Assembly (NCBI GenBank): GCA_037576195.1
Contig: CM075101.1
Location: 38,192,001 to 38,256,000, forward strand
Length of the DNA: 64,000 nt
Reading direction: 5' to 3'
Source of the DNA: Phytoseiulus persimilis
Taxonomy: Eukaryota > Arthropoda > Arachnida > Mesostigmata > Phytoseiidae
Part shown: piece after piece, positions 30,700-43,259 of the stretch
Position numbering within the stretch: the stretch's first letter is position 1
How the letters are laid out: every line of letters begins with the position of its first letter
The notes under the pieces: model-generated
Database searches by the model: none
The model's input: the letters and a program-made list of their open reading frames with translations, nothing else
What the model was told of the DNA's origin: nothing
Program-made: the position numbers and the translations under genes

Positions 30700-33600
30700 T
30701 TCGAATGAATGCCGTCATTCGGCTGCCGGAGGTCCTTCGTAAACTTCGAAATGATCCTTCCGCTCACTTTGAGACGAGCGCGTTTTGAAGAGAATTTCTG
30801 CGTCTATTTCAACTTGGTAGGGAACCGATGATGAAGCGAGCTTAACCGCAAGGATATTAGAAGTTCAGAGGCTTCATACGACCTCCAACATGGGTTCTGA
30901 GTGGAGCCCTCTCAAACGAAACCGCACGCACCGAGTGCAGAAGTAATGCTGCAATGGGGACGCGATGCTGCAACAACTCCGCACGATGTTATTGAATAGG
31001 TGACGTTTTGAGCACGACGTAACTTCTGTTCTGGGTGTATGAATGAGCTCCTACTCTACCGGAAGGATGAATGTCTGAAGAAGCTCCGTCTGCATTTTAT
31101 AAGGCACTGGCCGGCCTACGGCTTTCTCCGATCCTCCCCGGCGCGTCTCCCCGTCAGTATCAGGTCTCCGCCAGTTTTGAGTCAGTATTCCGAAACCTCA
31201 CCAGGTGTGGGATCAGAATCTCTTCCTCGAAAGGTTTTCCCGGAACCTTTCAAGCGACGCAATTCGAAGAACCGAATCCGTAAGTATCCCAAACAAGCAA
31301 AATCAGGTGCTCATCAACTCAGATGGAGAAAAGGGCCACATGTTCTCAGTAGACACCCTTCAAAGTATCAGGTCTCTAAATTTGAAATGTCCGTTTCAGG
31401 CTCCCAAGCTTACGTCATGGATGGTCCTCTGCTGTAAGTATTCCACTCGTGCAGGATGCAGAATTGGAATCAAAGGATATCGACTCGGGTTTCGCAATAT
31501 TTCCCCTCAGGTGCTCCTCTTTTTTTTTCCAACAGAGGTATCGGGGGGCGGGGCCCCGGAAAATTCCGTTTGCGGATGCCTCGAAAACAGAATCAAGGCA
31601 GTGTGGGACTCTCCCCGTAGGGAATACTCACTAACCCTCCAGAGTGATTGTGGACCGCACTCCTCTGCTGCACATGAGTCGGGAACTCAGGGCGTAACTG
31701 TGGAAGTATTGCATCCGAGCATCGTGTCAGCGCTTCTTTCGATTCTCTTCGTGCTACATCACTTTTGTTGAGTTGTTAGCGTGTCGATGATCTGCCGGGC
31801 GTGTTCGCTGGGGGCGCGCCCGAGGCAGGCTGGAATCTCCTGTCGCGTTCTTCTATGAGGGCTTCTTTCTTCTTGAAAATGCACCCGACTTTACGTGTGA
31901 TTCTGTTCCAATCGTCCTCGCTTGACAGCATTTTGGCCACCGAGTCGGGGACAGAAGTCGTCGTCAGAGGGCCCCGTGGACCGGCCGGAGCTGGGCAGTT
32001 TAGAATCGTATGAGGCATTTGGCGGCCGCATGAAGTTGTAAAAGAATGCCGAACAGCGTGTCGAGCCATTCCTTGGATGCTCAGTCGCAAGGGAGTGAGT
32101 GGATCTCCGAGGAATATATATTATAATATTTTGAGACAGCCGTGATCGAATATTGACTTCTCAGGGAGCCTCCATGACTTCGCTTGCTCATACAGCAGTT
32201 CATATTTGAAGCTCACGTTTAGAATATTCGGAACCAGTGGCCGCGCGAGCGTGTATGAGCGGAACAGTAGCGGGAGTCCGTTCCTCAAGAAATTCGCAGA
32301 TCTGCGCTCTCCTCAATAGCCTCTGGCTCATGTCTTTCGTTCAATCAAATCACTCCGGCCGTCTCGTCCTTTACAGAAGGAGATTCGGGAGTTTGGTCCG
32401 CTGCCGTATTGACTCAGACACGGGATTCTTCAGAGGCGGCTGGAGCAGGGACGTCGAAGTCGGGAGTTTTTCGTGGACCGAAGCCGCCACTCCAGAGCAG
32501 GAATACATATACACTGCCTTTAGACCGCCGCTTCATCAGAATCGGCATGGTGATTCCACACGCCTCATACTCAGCAGGTCAAAACATCAGCGGACCCTTT
32601 AACAAGGCTCCACAACAGGTCGGACACGGGTATTCACGGACCTCGTGAACCGTGTCAGACCACGGACCTGTGCGGAGGTACTCCGTCGCTTGAATGAATC
32701 TCCGCGAACGTAGAGGAGTCTCAACGTATTTTTCCGATTCCAGGCTTGAGTAAGGAGACTTAGATGGACGAAATTGTTTCGCAAAGATTCAGTGTCATCA
32801 GGAAAATCTTCACAGGTTTGCAAACCATGTTGACTGCGTAATAAAAAGCTCGCAGCGCTGATGATGATGATCATCAACGCATCCTGATATGCGGAGGAGT
32901 GATGCATCACTGGCCCACGACTCGCACTGCGCGGGGATGTTTCCTTGGTCGAGCACGTCGGCACAAGGTGTGCTCTCAAAGAAGAATACATGAAATATTC
33001 TTCGAGGGCGAGATAAGTCCGAGAGAAATATTCAGCCTTGGTTCGAAACCCCACCAACCTCCCGGTACCGGGAGGGTTTAGAATAGAGTTCTCTCTACGA
33101 ATGGGTCTGTCTCGATTTGCCCGAGGGGAACGGAGATACCAATGTCGGGCTCATAGCCTGTCAGGGACTTCAGAGGGAGCATTGGAGATTCGAACTCAAG
33201 TCACCGTGTAGAAGATAGTCAATGATATTTTCTGCTCACTGTGCGATAATGAAACTTTAACCGACTCGATCTCGGCTCCAAGGAGTTCGAGTTTTCCGGT
33301 CCGGTCCGGGACCCGGCCAGTCCAGAGTTTCTGCAGACGAACGGAAACATGCATTTTCAATCTGATTTCAGACAAACTTTCAAATCAATCGGACTACGGG
33401 GAACCTTTTCTCGATGAGGCAATGATAACACCCTCTCAGGAGCGAGGATTTCCAGCTGCGACTGACAAAAATGGAAACGCTCGAACGAACTGGCTGAGCA
33501 GCCAACGGAGGAATGAAGGAAAAAGGCGTGACCTCTCTTCAATAGAGAACTGGGAGCTCTGAGCGGATCAGTCGCAATTAGGCTCCGCAAATGAGCGCAT
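30700..33600. other. Non-coding region
   Basis: No supported gene. A 188-codon open frame at 31205-31771 and a tRNA-like B box at 33040-33050 were examined and rejected. A short GAT/ATC trinucleotide run lies near 32860. Confidence 0.5.
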
Positions 33601-33615
33601 TTCAAAAAACCCATG

Positions 33616-34733
33616 ACCGCTATAGCGGTTAACGGAAAATTAGGGCCGCAAATAATCGCGGTTGAATGAGAGGGTGCCTGGAGACGTGATTCCGAACAGA
33701 TCCGACATCGATACCGTCGTTTTCACGCCTAATTACATTGAAACGAGTCATAGCCGAAGACGAAGAGAAGAAACTACAACTCCTCGATATCCTTCCCAAT
33801 CAAAAGTTTCCACATGAGAGAAAACTTAGTATGATTTACAGGAAGACTGTCCTCTTTTATCAGAAAGAAGGTTCTATTATTAACGGATACAACGAGATCT
33901 CAAAACACATCTCATAAAGACACGTTTGTTACAACTCGACCTCGATCAGATGGGGCTTGGAACATTGGTTGAACGTTTCAAATCACGAAATCTTCGACAA
34001 ATTATCCTGATGCAAAAGAGATCATCTTGTATACTGGAGCCTCCCGTCCGATGAATGTAGTCAGCAATTACGGGTTCAACTCCTCACGATCCGCTGAGGA
34101 AGTTTTGCAAACTCTGAAATGTGGAATCGGCACCGATTTCTGCAAGGTTTCACGAGCAAAGAGTGCCCAAAGGCATGCTTCTCTATTGAGTTGGGATGAC
34201 TCACGTGAATACAACGTCCTGATTCTCTGGTTTTCTTCGAACTTTTCTTGAGCTGCTTCCAATTTTTGTCTGACTCCAAATTACGGCTCCCGGCTTCGAT
34301 ATTATCGTTGCGGTCTTCAAAAAGGGCGTAGGTTCTCGGTTCCGATCAGTGCATGAGAAATCCCCGTTTTGTGGTAAGACTTCATCACGATTCTTCCATC
34401 AACCCACTCAATAGCTACCTTCCCTGTGCTCTGTTCCTTGCACAGGGGATCGACTCCTTGAGCGGCTTGCTCATGGGGACATGAAGAGGCTGACCTGATG
34501 TGTGATGTGTCCAGGTATAATTGCTAGTAATTCATTTATCTTCAATTCTTGGCGCCTAACTCCGGATCCTAAGGCAGAGTCATCAGACACGACGCTTTCT
34601 CAAAAAATCAAACGTTTCGGAAACTTGCGGTTGAATGCGGTGATAACCGCAATTCGCTCGCGGTTATTGCGGTTGGAAACCACAAAATATTTGCGGTTAT
34701 TGCGGTTATCAACCGCGGTTGAATAACCGTTGC
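33616..34733. mobile_element. Candidate non-autonomous DNA transposon with GCGGTT subterminal repeats
   Basis: At the left end lie the 14-bp palindrome ACCGCTATAGCGGT (33616-33629) and GCGGTTGAAT (33658-33667). At the right end (34627-34733) GCGGTTGAAT recurs twice, with several GCGGTTATT units, the inverted form AACCGC, and the palindrome AACCGCGGTT (34711-34720). Clustered short subterminal repeats in both orientations are typical of hAT-type elements and their MITEs. The 1.1 kb between has no transposase frame. Exact ends and a target-site duplication were not found. Confidence 0.35.
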
Positions 34734-35595
34734 AAAACCTAGTTGCGATTCCACCCAGATAAAACTTATTCGGTTTCCCCACCAGAAATGTTGCAGTCGG
34801 AAGAGCTTTGAGAGTTGCATCCAAAGTTTCACTCGTTCTTGCCTACTCATCCCCTTCTACAATCCTGTCCGCCCCTCTCTGCCCTCTAATGCCTTCGCTC
34901 CTTCCATCTGTTTATTACTACTTGCAACGAGAATCCGCGCTCGTTTTCTAAGAGCAGCGCAGGAGCCGGAAATCAGCAGTTTTCGTCAAATTCATTTGGT
35001 CAAGTAAGAACACCGATGGACACAATGATGGATGTTACCGTCATATCTACGAGCGAGATGGGGTGGGTTACCTCCGACCATGTCATCAGGGTCGCACTAA
35101 ATGGGCACGCAGCTACCGAATGCAGTTGGGGTCGCTGTCGCGAGTCATCGGCCCCGTCACTGAAAACGACTTTAGGTCGGAACTTGAGCCTCGTACCTCG
35201 CTTGATTGTACTTATCGTTGGGGAGGGAATCGACTGAGAAGCCCCGTGGGCTTCTAGTCTCGCCCGCTGCCGAACGACCGACCGGCTCTCAGTGAGACTC
35301 TGTGTTTAATCATCACTGAAGCCAACTTCCCTCAGGCTGAAACATGTCTGAGGTAGCCGTCGGGTCGGATAGCGCTTCCGTGAGCCGCGGACAGCGAGGG
35401 AGCCAGTCGACATAACCAGAAGCTGAGTTCAGAGAAGCTTTAATCCAATCGAGCTCAATTCATGACAAGCCGACTCAGTGGAAGACCCCAGACCAAGAAT
35501 AACCTGTCCTCGAGGGATGAAGGTAAGAGCCGAAGAAGTTGCCCGGGTGTCCCGAGACTTTGTCGCTCGTCAGGGGGAAAAGGCCGCCTTCGACA
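34734..35595. other. Non-coding region
   Basis: No supported gene, RNA or repeat. Confidence 0.5.
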
Positions 35596-35640
35596 TCATC
35601 GGAGTCCATTAAAAATCAAAGCGTACCGCCTCGGCCCGAG

Positions 35641-36072
35641 TACGTGAGTGACTGCTCTGACGATGTCTCCGTCCGTCCGATTGCGATCTTTTTCGACCGA
35701 GTACTCTCGTGCTAGATGCGGTTCAAGTGAAGACGACTTCTTCGGCCATGACGTTAATGAACTCTCACCGACGACGTCTTCAAAGTCGATGTGACTTCCT
35801 CTTCGGCGTGGCTGTTGTTGTTGTTGAGGTTGTTTTGATGGTTCCGATAGCGCCCGGCTGCTTGTTTGCACACTGATCAGTTCGTGATCTCCTTGAAGTG
35901 AAGGAGATCCTTTACACACCTTGTTTGTTTGTTGCTTGGTTGGCTGTCTAGTTGGTACGATGGCTGCGTGCCAGTGAGTGTTCGTGGAAGTGACCGAGAT
36001 GCTGGAGGAGTACGATGCCAGCTCATCCTCGAAGTTATCTTTCGTCCGGTGCTTTCTCGGAACTTCCTTCAT
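35641..36072 (-). CDS. Candidate coding exon, unidentified
   Basis: An ATG at 36072 on the minus strand opens a 158-codon frame of polar, low-complexity composition. It has Ser/Thr clusters, a QPQQQQQP run and then a more ordered stretch containing HIDFEDVVGESSLTSWPKK and AREYSVEKDRNRTDGDIV. A possible splice donor (GTACTC) follows CACTCAC near 35640, where the protein-like character ends. It resembles a disordered linker exon of a larger regulatory protein, but I recognise no family and found no partner exon. Confidence 0.22.
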
Positions 36073-38000
36073 TTCGTATGTAACTAAGCATCCCTTCCGT
36101 CCTCAGCGGTCTGCTGCTCTTTCAACTTCTCTATTAGCGATTGGCTTGCAGGCCTCGTTGCGAACCCCTGTTCCATTCGAAACCCCTCGAGCCTCGTCAG
36201 CTCACTTCCCCTAGATCATCTCATCTTCCTGTCTTTTGAGGCTTCTCGCTACGCTCCCTTAAGATTCCCTTCCGGACGGCTTGGAATTCGTCCTGGAAAA
36301 CGAAACCAACTGTTTTCGACTTTGCTTTGAGTGACCACTTTGATTTCAGCGTTAGTTCCAGAGGCGAGACTTCGGGCCGGACTCGACACTGCGTGAGAAC
36401 GCTGACGGAATCTGAGATTTCGGAATCTGGTCCGAGGCGACCATAGCTCTGAAGCTTCACACGTCGCCGGGCTCCAGCGTTTGTCTCTATCCCTCATCGT
36501 CAATTTTTCGTGGAATTTGAATGGACCGAGTTGAATGGTCTGGGGGACGTGGACCTTGTTATCGAGCGGGCAGCCGCGGAACTCACTATATGGTGGAACC
36601 TACCTACGGGGGCAACCGGTTTGAATTGGTCTGTCATCACAACGAGCCAGCTTTGCTCTCTTGATTGGGTCGGCTTTTCTTAGGTACTCAGTTAGAGGAT
36701 CTTCTCGCGCTCCAAGAAATAGAGGAATCGCGAGCAGGATAATGCCATGGGAAGCGAAACTCACACTTCGGCACTTGTTCAGAACGTCGCGAAGTCGATA
36801 TTCTCGCTCGATCCCCGTGCGATCCCTTGGTTCCCAAGAACCTCCGAGACCTGAGGATGTGTTCTTCTGAGAGAGAAAAGGTCCGTCTCCTTCCCTCCCG
36901 CTTTTTTTCCGCCAACCTTCCATAATACTTCTCGAGAGATGCAGGAGGATGGGAGCTTGAACGAGGACCTTGAAACAGCCAGAACGGCTAGTCCAAACAC
37001 ATGAAGTCGAACTCTTTGCACTGGATATCGGTTCCGAATTCAGGGTGAGTCCGCGAATAAATGTATCCTGGGATGCGCATCGCAGGCAGGCAGCTCTTAT
37101 TTGCGGAACACTCCATGTGAAAGCAGCTTTCGGAAACTCTGTGCTCAATAATATTAGGTGACTTCCCCTGCCCACCACCGCCGACCAATTACCAAGATCT
37201 TATCGACACACTCAGAACCAACACATGCATTACTCGTTTGGGAGTGAAACAGTTGTTCCTCCAATGGGCCACAGCATTTTACTGATTGTGTCCTTTTTTT
37301 CTCCGATGTTTCCTCTTGGGTTTGCATGGGGCTGTCAATAGTTCTCTTCGCAAGGACAACATTCGAAAAAGGAGTAAATATCCTTGTGGGAGCAGAGAAT
37401 ACACCACCAGAGTTCTCTCTCGTTCCCAATCTGGATCTCTGCCGCTCCTGAATGCTCCACAAGCATGTGATTCAATCGTGTTGGAAAGGTGCCTCAGATC
37501 GCTCCGCCGCATAAAATACAGACGGCATCATCAGCATCCAGGACTCGAGCGACCCAAGATTCTTGCGAGCCCTCAGGTTCGTGCCCAAAGATCCTGTGTG
37601 GGAGACAACTGAAAATTTCTGCTCGAAGGGTTACACTTTGAGTTTGCAGAATATCGTGTCTCCCATGGAATCTCTTTGAGTACCCAGCTTCTCTGATCAA
37701 GCCGGCCAGCTTCTGCCAGAGGCCACGCCAGTATGGCATACAAGCCTGTGCGTGTCGAACAGACCGCTCAGCCTGAAAATGGCCAACCGCTGTCCACTAT
37801 ACTCGCCCATCCGACCGGCTTTTTGCACAATGAGGAACACATCGGAGTCTGAGAGTCGCGAATGTACAGGAAGCAGGCTCATCAACACACGGATAAGGCA
37901 GGCTGGAATGTTCTCGAGATTCTACACTGACAGAAAGGAATGAGGCTCGGGTCATCGGGCTGTTAAGTTCGACACTTGCTCAACTTGAATCTTCACATCA
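36073..38000. other. Region without a supported gene
   Basis: The minus strand is open for 192 codons at 36600-37178 and for about 80 codons at 37494-37739. Neither shows a recognisable domain or splice context. Confidence 0.4.
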
Positions 38001-40108
38001 TCAAATGGGACCAATCAGTTGGTCGGAGGCGAAGCCTTCGAATGGAGCATAGAAATCATTAGAGGCACTTGTCTCGACCTGAGCGGATGAAAAGCGTAAC
38101 GCGTGAACCCGAACGAAGTATGAAGAATGTGGGAAACCAATGGGTTCGCCCCAAAATGCGATCCTAGGAAGAATCGTGATCATGTCTCCGAGCGGAACTG
38201 CGAAATACGAATAAGTCGTACCGAAACTCCTTTGAGCTACGGAAATGGTCCCCGCGGGCCCTTGGAGATGCCACCCGTGAAGCCTGTTGCCTGTCTCACA
38301 TTCCAAACTCACCCCAAGTACTTCGAATCTCGATGTCTTGGAGAGTTTTCACAAGGCCGCCGACCGAGGAGCGAGACGTTCCTGGGGGTCCGCTTGAGAC
38401 GGACCGGCGATTCCAGTCTGGAGCGTCGCCATACCAAAACGAGTAAGTTATATCTGCAGGAGTCGCCAGCCGTGAAGTCATGGACGTATCTCAGATTTAT
38501 CTTGCCTCCGTATCCCAAACTTTCCGTAGTCTGAGTCAGTAGACGAGGAGTTCCTCCTCGTTTCGGATCGGCGAAATCTCGGCAATCGCCACGATGATCC
38601 GTTTCATTCCGTTGCGAATTGACGAAAAGGAATCGGAGGCCCAGGAGAGGGCGGCTTGGAGGGCGAGCTCTGTGACGCTGGCAGCTGTGAATCGAATCGA
38701 CTGACGTTCGAGTTATTATGAGGTAATTCATCGGACTTCGGAATTCTCTACGAAACACTCAAAGATGATGGACGAGGTGGCTTCTCTCACTCTTTCTCAA
38801 AACGTGAAGTTAGCATGGAAAGGTCTGCGCTCAGGAATGCAATTTCCAAAGTGAATTCATGGCTGACTTCGATGTGGGACTGACGACGATGAGCTCAACC
38901 CTGATTGACCCGGAGCAAACTTCGACGGACTCATGCATGGAATCCAAGCACGGAACATACACCACGAGGGCCTGAATATCGAACAAAACCAAGGAGCTCG
39001 GAACAACTCTACGGGTGAACTGATTTCTCCCAGAGATTCCCGTGGTAGGTTTCATATACCCCCATGAGGAGTCGAAACCAGTGATCATCCGAGAGCCCAA
39101 GTATGATGGTGTGAAGTGGGAGCCTAACATGATGTTCTTGCTGCTCTGGGCAGAATCGCTCGACAATCAACTCGATTGGTTAGATGTGGTTGACAAGTCT
39201 GATCACAGACATCAGAAACAGGATGTGTCTCTCACCACTGACTGCTACATTTTCTTTCATCGTCCTAGAGGAAATGGTCTTCAGGCTCCTTGGAACCTGT
39301 GAACTCGAAACGTGCTGGGATGTACAACCGCAAAGTCTCGTACGCGTCCCCAAATGGAATGACACAATTGAGATTCCCATCGGCCGTGTTCCCGGGCTCA
39401 CGAAGTGTGGTAGCCATCTGATTCTGCCACAGAAGTGTTCGAGAACTCCTCCCGAAAAACCGAAACTGGATTTCTGGACAGCATGTATTTGTCATTCCCT
39501 CCCAGTTCAGAAATGTTCCTCAGCATGGCTAGAACGAAAGATGAAATCGCCGCGCATGGTCAGGATGAGAATTTCACAGCCGAGAACCTGACTTCCGAAC
39601 GTGCCGGGAAATTTGACAATCGAGACGGCTCTGAAAGTAGACTCATTTCCTTGAAGGCGAACTAACGTGGTGTGCGCGTCCGTTTCTTGCTTCCACACCT
39701 CAGGACAGCTTCAAGCAAGCGATTTCCACGCGGGAAGCATAACTTTGATGCGGATACGGAGTTGAAAATGATTCTACGTAGAATATACCGAAGAACTCCG
39801 ATCATGTTTTGGAAACCTGTCATCAGATTGATTTTCCAAGCATACTCCACTGATGTCTATTCGCGTTCCGTATCTAACGAGGATATATTTTGTGGCCCCC
39901 AACCCGAGGGACGCACTGGAGAGGGAGAGAGAGCAAAGAGTTGCTTCATCATCCCGGGTTTTTCTCTCTCTAAGCTCCCTGGCCTATGCCGCTGTTGGCA
40001 CCGGTGGATTGAGTTGCTTGTTCGCGACTCTGGGAATAGTGGACTCCGGGGATCGTTTTGATGAAGTGTCTCTGATTGTGCAGCTTCAGCACACCGTCTA
40101 CATCGCAA
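38001..40108 (-). pseudogene. Chain of minus-strand open fragments, possible decayed long gene or element
   Basis: Seven minus-strand frames nearly tile this 2.1 kb end to end while switching frame: 40108-39857, 39850-39662, 39698-39507, 39495-39265, 39166-38831, 38758-38309 and 38312-38001. Several are rich in hydrophobic beta-strand-like stretches, for example SLVLFDIQALVVYVPC and SIRVELIVVSPTS. This loosely recalls jelly-roll capsid fragments of picorna-like viruses, which occur as endogenous copies in arthropods. That comparison is impressionistic. The plus strand is also fairly open here, so chance is not excluded. Confidence 0.15.
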
Positions 40109-41950
40109 CTATCATCATCGATTTCCGCCGTGGAAGTATGAAACAGAGTCCACTCGCAACCGAACGAGCTTTGAGCACTTTTTCACCTGTGGCAGGTAGA
40201 GGTACCGAGTCCGACTAGAGCTTGCTGCTCCACGGGCTCCATGCAACCCTAGCGAAGGTAGGGAGTAGAGGATGTGGGCTGGTTGGCGAACAAAAGGACC
40301 CACAACCAATAAGTGGGAAAACACAAAACGTTTAGCATTGCCCGAGGCCTATTCTATCGGCTATAGTCGGACAACAAACTGTTGCTGTTTCGCCGCAACT
40401 GACCACCGCCAGGGTAAGTTGGCAAGCTCTCCGGCCAGGACGTGCCCCAGTTTGTGTTGCAGGAAGAGTTCGATACTGGACAGAAAAGGAGGCGAATGGA
40501 AGCGTCGGCACCAACCATCCGCTCCCATAGAATCGGTTCACGCGCCCGAAAATATGATCATATCCGCATTTTCATGTGCGAGGCGCGGACCGGAAGGAGC
40601 TGCGCGATCGACTCCAGCTATTGGATTGAACTCGCATAAAGCTGCTACTTGGCGGCCGAGTCGTCATACCGTTATTGAGATACGATGGACGGGGAGTTTG
40701 GTACAGAGGAGACGTAGGGGAGTCCGGCACCCAGTGTCCCGAATCCATAGAAGGCTGCGCGTCGGAGCGCCGAGCCTCAGAACACAGTCTTCATATTCTG
40801 GTGGATGGGTTTGTAGCTGAAGGATGAACCCGGCTCAGGAAGGGATGATTAGGTCCCGTAATTTTCATTTGTTCGTCTCGTGACGTGTTTAGACCTAATC
40901 CCTGCAGGGCGCATCTGCCGAGATCCCAGAATTTCGGTATGGGATCTGGTTCATGAGTGCTTCTTAGCATGGTTTTGCCTCGATATCAATAAATTGTCCG
41001 TCGAAGGCATCTGGTAGCAAACGAGCTTCGAGCTCGTTCCGAGCCTATGACTCCCGAGACAAATGTCGGCGTGCCAATTCGTTGGGCTCGCTCTCGGATC
41101 AAAGCCAATTTGCTACTTGTGTGATCCGAATAGTTCAATAAATTGTTGCGAATCACATGTCAGTCCTCCTAACGACCTCAATATTCGTTTCAACGGCGTC
41201 TCATTAGATCTGGCAGGTTCTAAATTCGATCGCACGCCTCACAGAGGAAACAATAAGAGACCTCATTGTCATGGAAAGGCCCCGGCGCATCTTCGTTAAA
41301 CTTTGCCTCAGTGAAGTTTTTTTTTAAACGCTGGAGCGACGCCTTTCCCGTCCCTTGGTCGGAGTGACGGTAACGGCTCCCAATTACACTCCCCATGATG
41401 TCCCACAACAGGTGCTACCGGGTCTGGGAAAGCGGAGATCTCGTTCTTGTTCGTAGGTTTTCATGGTGCATACTCGGCCAACGACCCAATGACTCCACCT
41501 GACGTTGGAGATTATGGAATGCACCGTCGCTACCTGGATGACATTGTTGAACTGTGATTCCAGGAGTAACGACCGCCCACCTGTTGCTGGAGCTGGCAGG
41601 CTAGCCGTCATCATGGACGCTGCCGGACCCTCTAGGAGCGGCTTTGGCCGATATCGACGGCCATTTACAAGGCCGATCACACTGCGGCAGCCTGCAGGTG
41701 GTCGGTGTCAACGTTTTTCCCCTCTTGATGGAAGCTCCGGTGGCAGAGGGCAGTGAAGTGAACGAAGGAAAAGCGCAACCTGCCGGCTGGGCCCTCGGCT
41801 GTCTGGCGGGCTGGCTTATTTGGCTGGTTGGGCCCAGCGTCGCTGGCTCCTCCTACGAGCCCCCACCCCCGGGCCCTCGGTCCCTTCCTCCTCCTCCCTT
41901 CCCCCGAACTCTTGACGTCACGTCGAGTCTCTCGCCGCTTACCCTCTCAT
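40109..41950. other. Non-coding region
   Basis: No supported gene. The right part becomes GC-rich with GGCTGGCTGG and CCTCCTCC-type runs leading into the candidate promoter at 41954. Confidence 0.5.
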
Positions 41951-41953
41951 GTT

Positions 41954-41959
41954 TATAAG
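41954..41959 (+). promoter_or_regulatory. TATA box of candidate promoter B
   Basis: TATAAG in TTTATAAGCC, downstream of a GC-rich pyrimidine stretch and upstream of a leader of about 340 nt with no ATG. Confidence 0.4.
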
Positions 41960-42295
41960 CCGAGCGAGCCACAAGTGCGGGACAGAAGAGAGCAAGTTGC
42001 CGTTGTTGCTTGCGTAGCTTCATCGGGTCGCGGAACGCGCGCCCGTCTCGCTCCTCAAGATTCGGTTTTCCCGGGGCGATTGAGAGTCAGATCGCCCAAC
42101 CGAACGGCTGATCGCTGCAGAGAACATATCGAGCTGATAGTGAATCCGATTGGTCTACCTGTCGGTTGAAACAATCATCGTTTCTGTCCGTCCTATTTGT
42201 GCCGGCCCTCCGAACAAGAAACCCACGCGATTCGGTGCGGCGACGAAGACGCGTGATAAAAAGGATTTCTCCCTTTCGCGACCTTACAAGTGAAC

Positions 42296-42342
42296 ATGTC
42301 CAAGCGCGAACACCGAGTTTCTCCGGATGAGCAGCTGAACCA
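42296..42342 (+). CDS. Candidate first coding exon, unidentified gene
   Basis: The first ATG after the TATA box at 41954 lies about 340 nt downstream. It opens MSKREHRVSPDEQLN, with 47 nt before a good GTGAGC donor, leaving phase 2. A TATA box, an ATG-free leader and a short coding exon ending at a donor form the expected pattern for the 5' end of a plus-strand gene with a long first intron. I do not recognise the peptide and found no convincing second exon in the remaining 21 kb, so the body could lie beyond the window. Confidence 0.35.
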
Positions 42343-43259
42343 GTGAGCGCCGTTTTTCATGAAGCCTTTGGAGGGCCTATCAAACAGTAGAAGAATAAAG
42401 TGCGTCGGGTCGAACCTCCGAACCCATAAATAACGGCTCGAAATGACCGAGCCGGGTCTCTAGCCGAACTGAGTGCGGCCAGTAAGCTAGTTACTCAAGA
42501 TCTGAACTGAACGTGTCAACAGCAACGTGCTCAAGTGTCAGTTCGACATCGTTCTGCATCATCAGCTCCTGTGTCGTCGTGGTCTTAATCAGCACGCGAC
42601 CTCTGTTTTTCTCAGCTGGTAAGTTGATTGGCCAAAGACCTCTTCTCCAAAGAGCCGATCAACCCTAGCATCGGCGATTCCTTCCGTTGACGGTGCTCCT
42701 GCCGGTCGAGCAGGTCACAGTCCGCGCTCGAAATTCAGAGGAGTTCTTCGAGGCACTGAAACAGCGGCGAGAACGGCCTGACGCAGATCATTGAGCCGCC
42801 GCGGGAGAAGAAGCTGTCGTCGTCGTCGCAGTTCGCCCTAAGCAACGGAGTGCGCCGTGTGCGACCGTCTCCATGCGTTGCTGACTGGCCAGTCGGTCTT
42901 TCGTTTCGTCCGTCCATTCATCTGTCGCTTCTGTGCCGTCGAGAGCGTCGTTCCAGGCTGGCTGAGTGACTGACTGCCTGGCTGCCCGCTTTCTCTCCGT
43001 TTCCAGCTCATGTTCGGCCTGTTGGGCTGTTCGCCTGCTGGCCTGCTCGTCAGCCGTCCGGACGGCCATCCAGTCAGTTAGGCTTCTGTTTCCACTCAGC
43101 AAGCGGGTCTACCTGTGTACGGCGTCGGCTTGATTCCCTCGCGGCCTTTACACGAGCAGCTGTAGAAAACCGCCGTCGTAGACCTGAAAACAAGCCGTAG
43201 CAAGCGAGCGAGCGGGCAAGCAAGCAGGCAAACGAAGCGCAAACGTCCCGACTGCCGAC

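Noticed and set aside
31071..31640. A possible coding cluster joined by introns of only 21-28 nt (GTAAGT...CAG pairs near 31279, 31381, 31434 and 31509)
   Set aside because: The exon phases do not match across the first junction, and introns this short are not expected in animals. The pairs are most likely chance GT/AG combinations.
31205..31771. 188-codon plus-strand open frame
   Set aside because: No domain, low-quality composition with poly-Phe, and its length is within chance for 64 kb in six frames.
33040..33050. GGTTCGAAACC, a good tRNA B-box match, possible tRNA or SINE
   Set aside because: No A box or cloverleaf stems at the right distance upstream; a tRNA-derived SINE is possible but unsupported without other copies.
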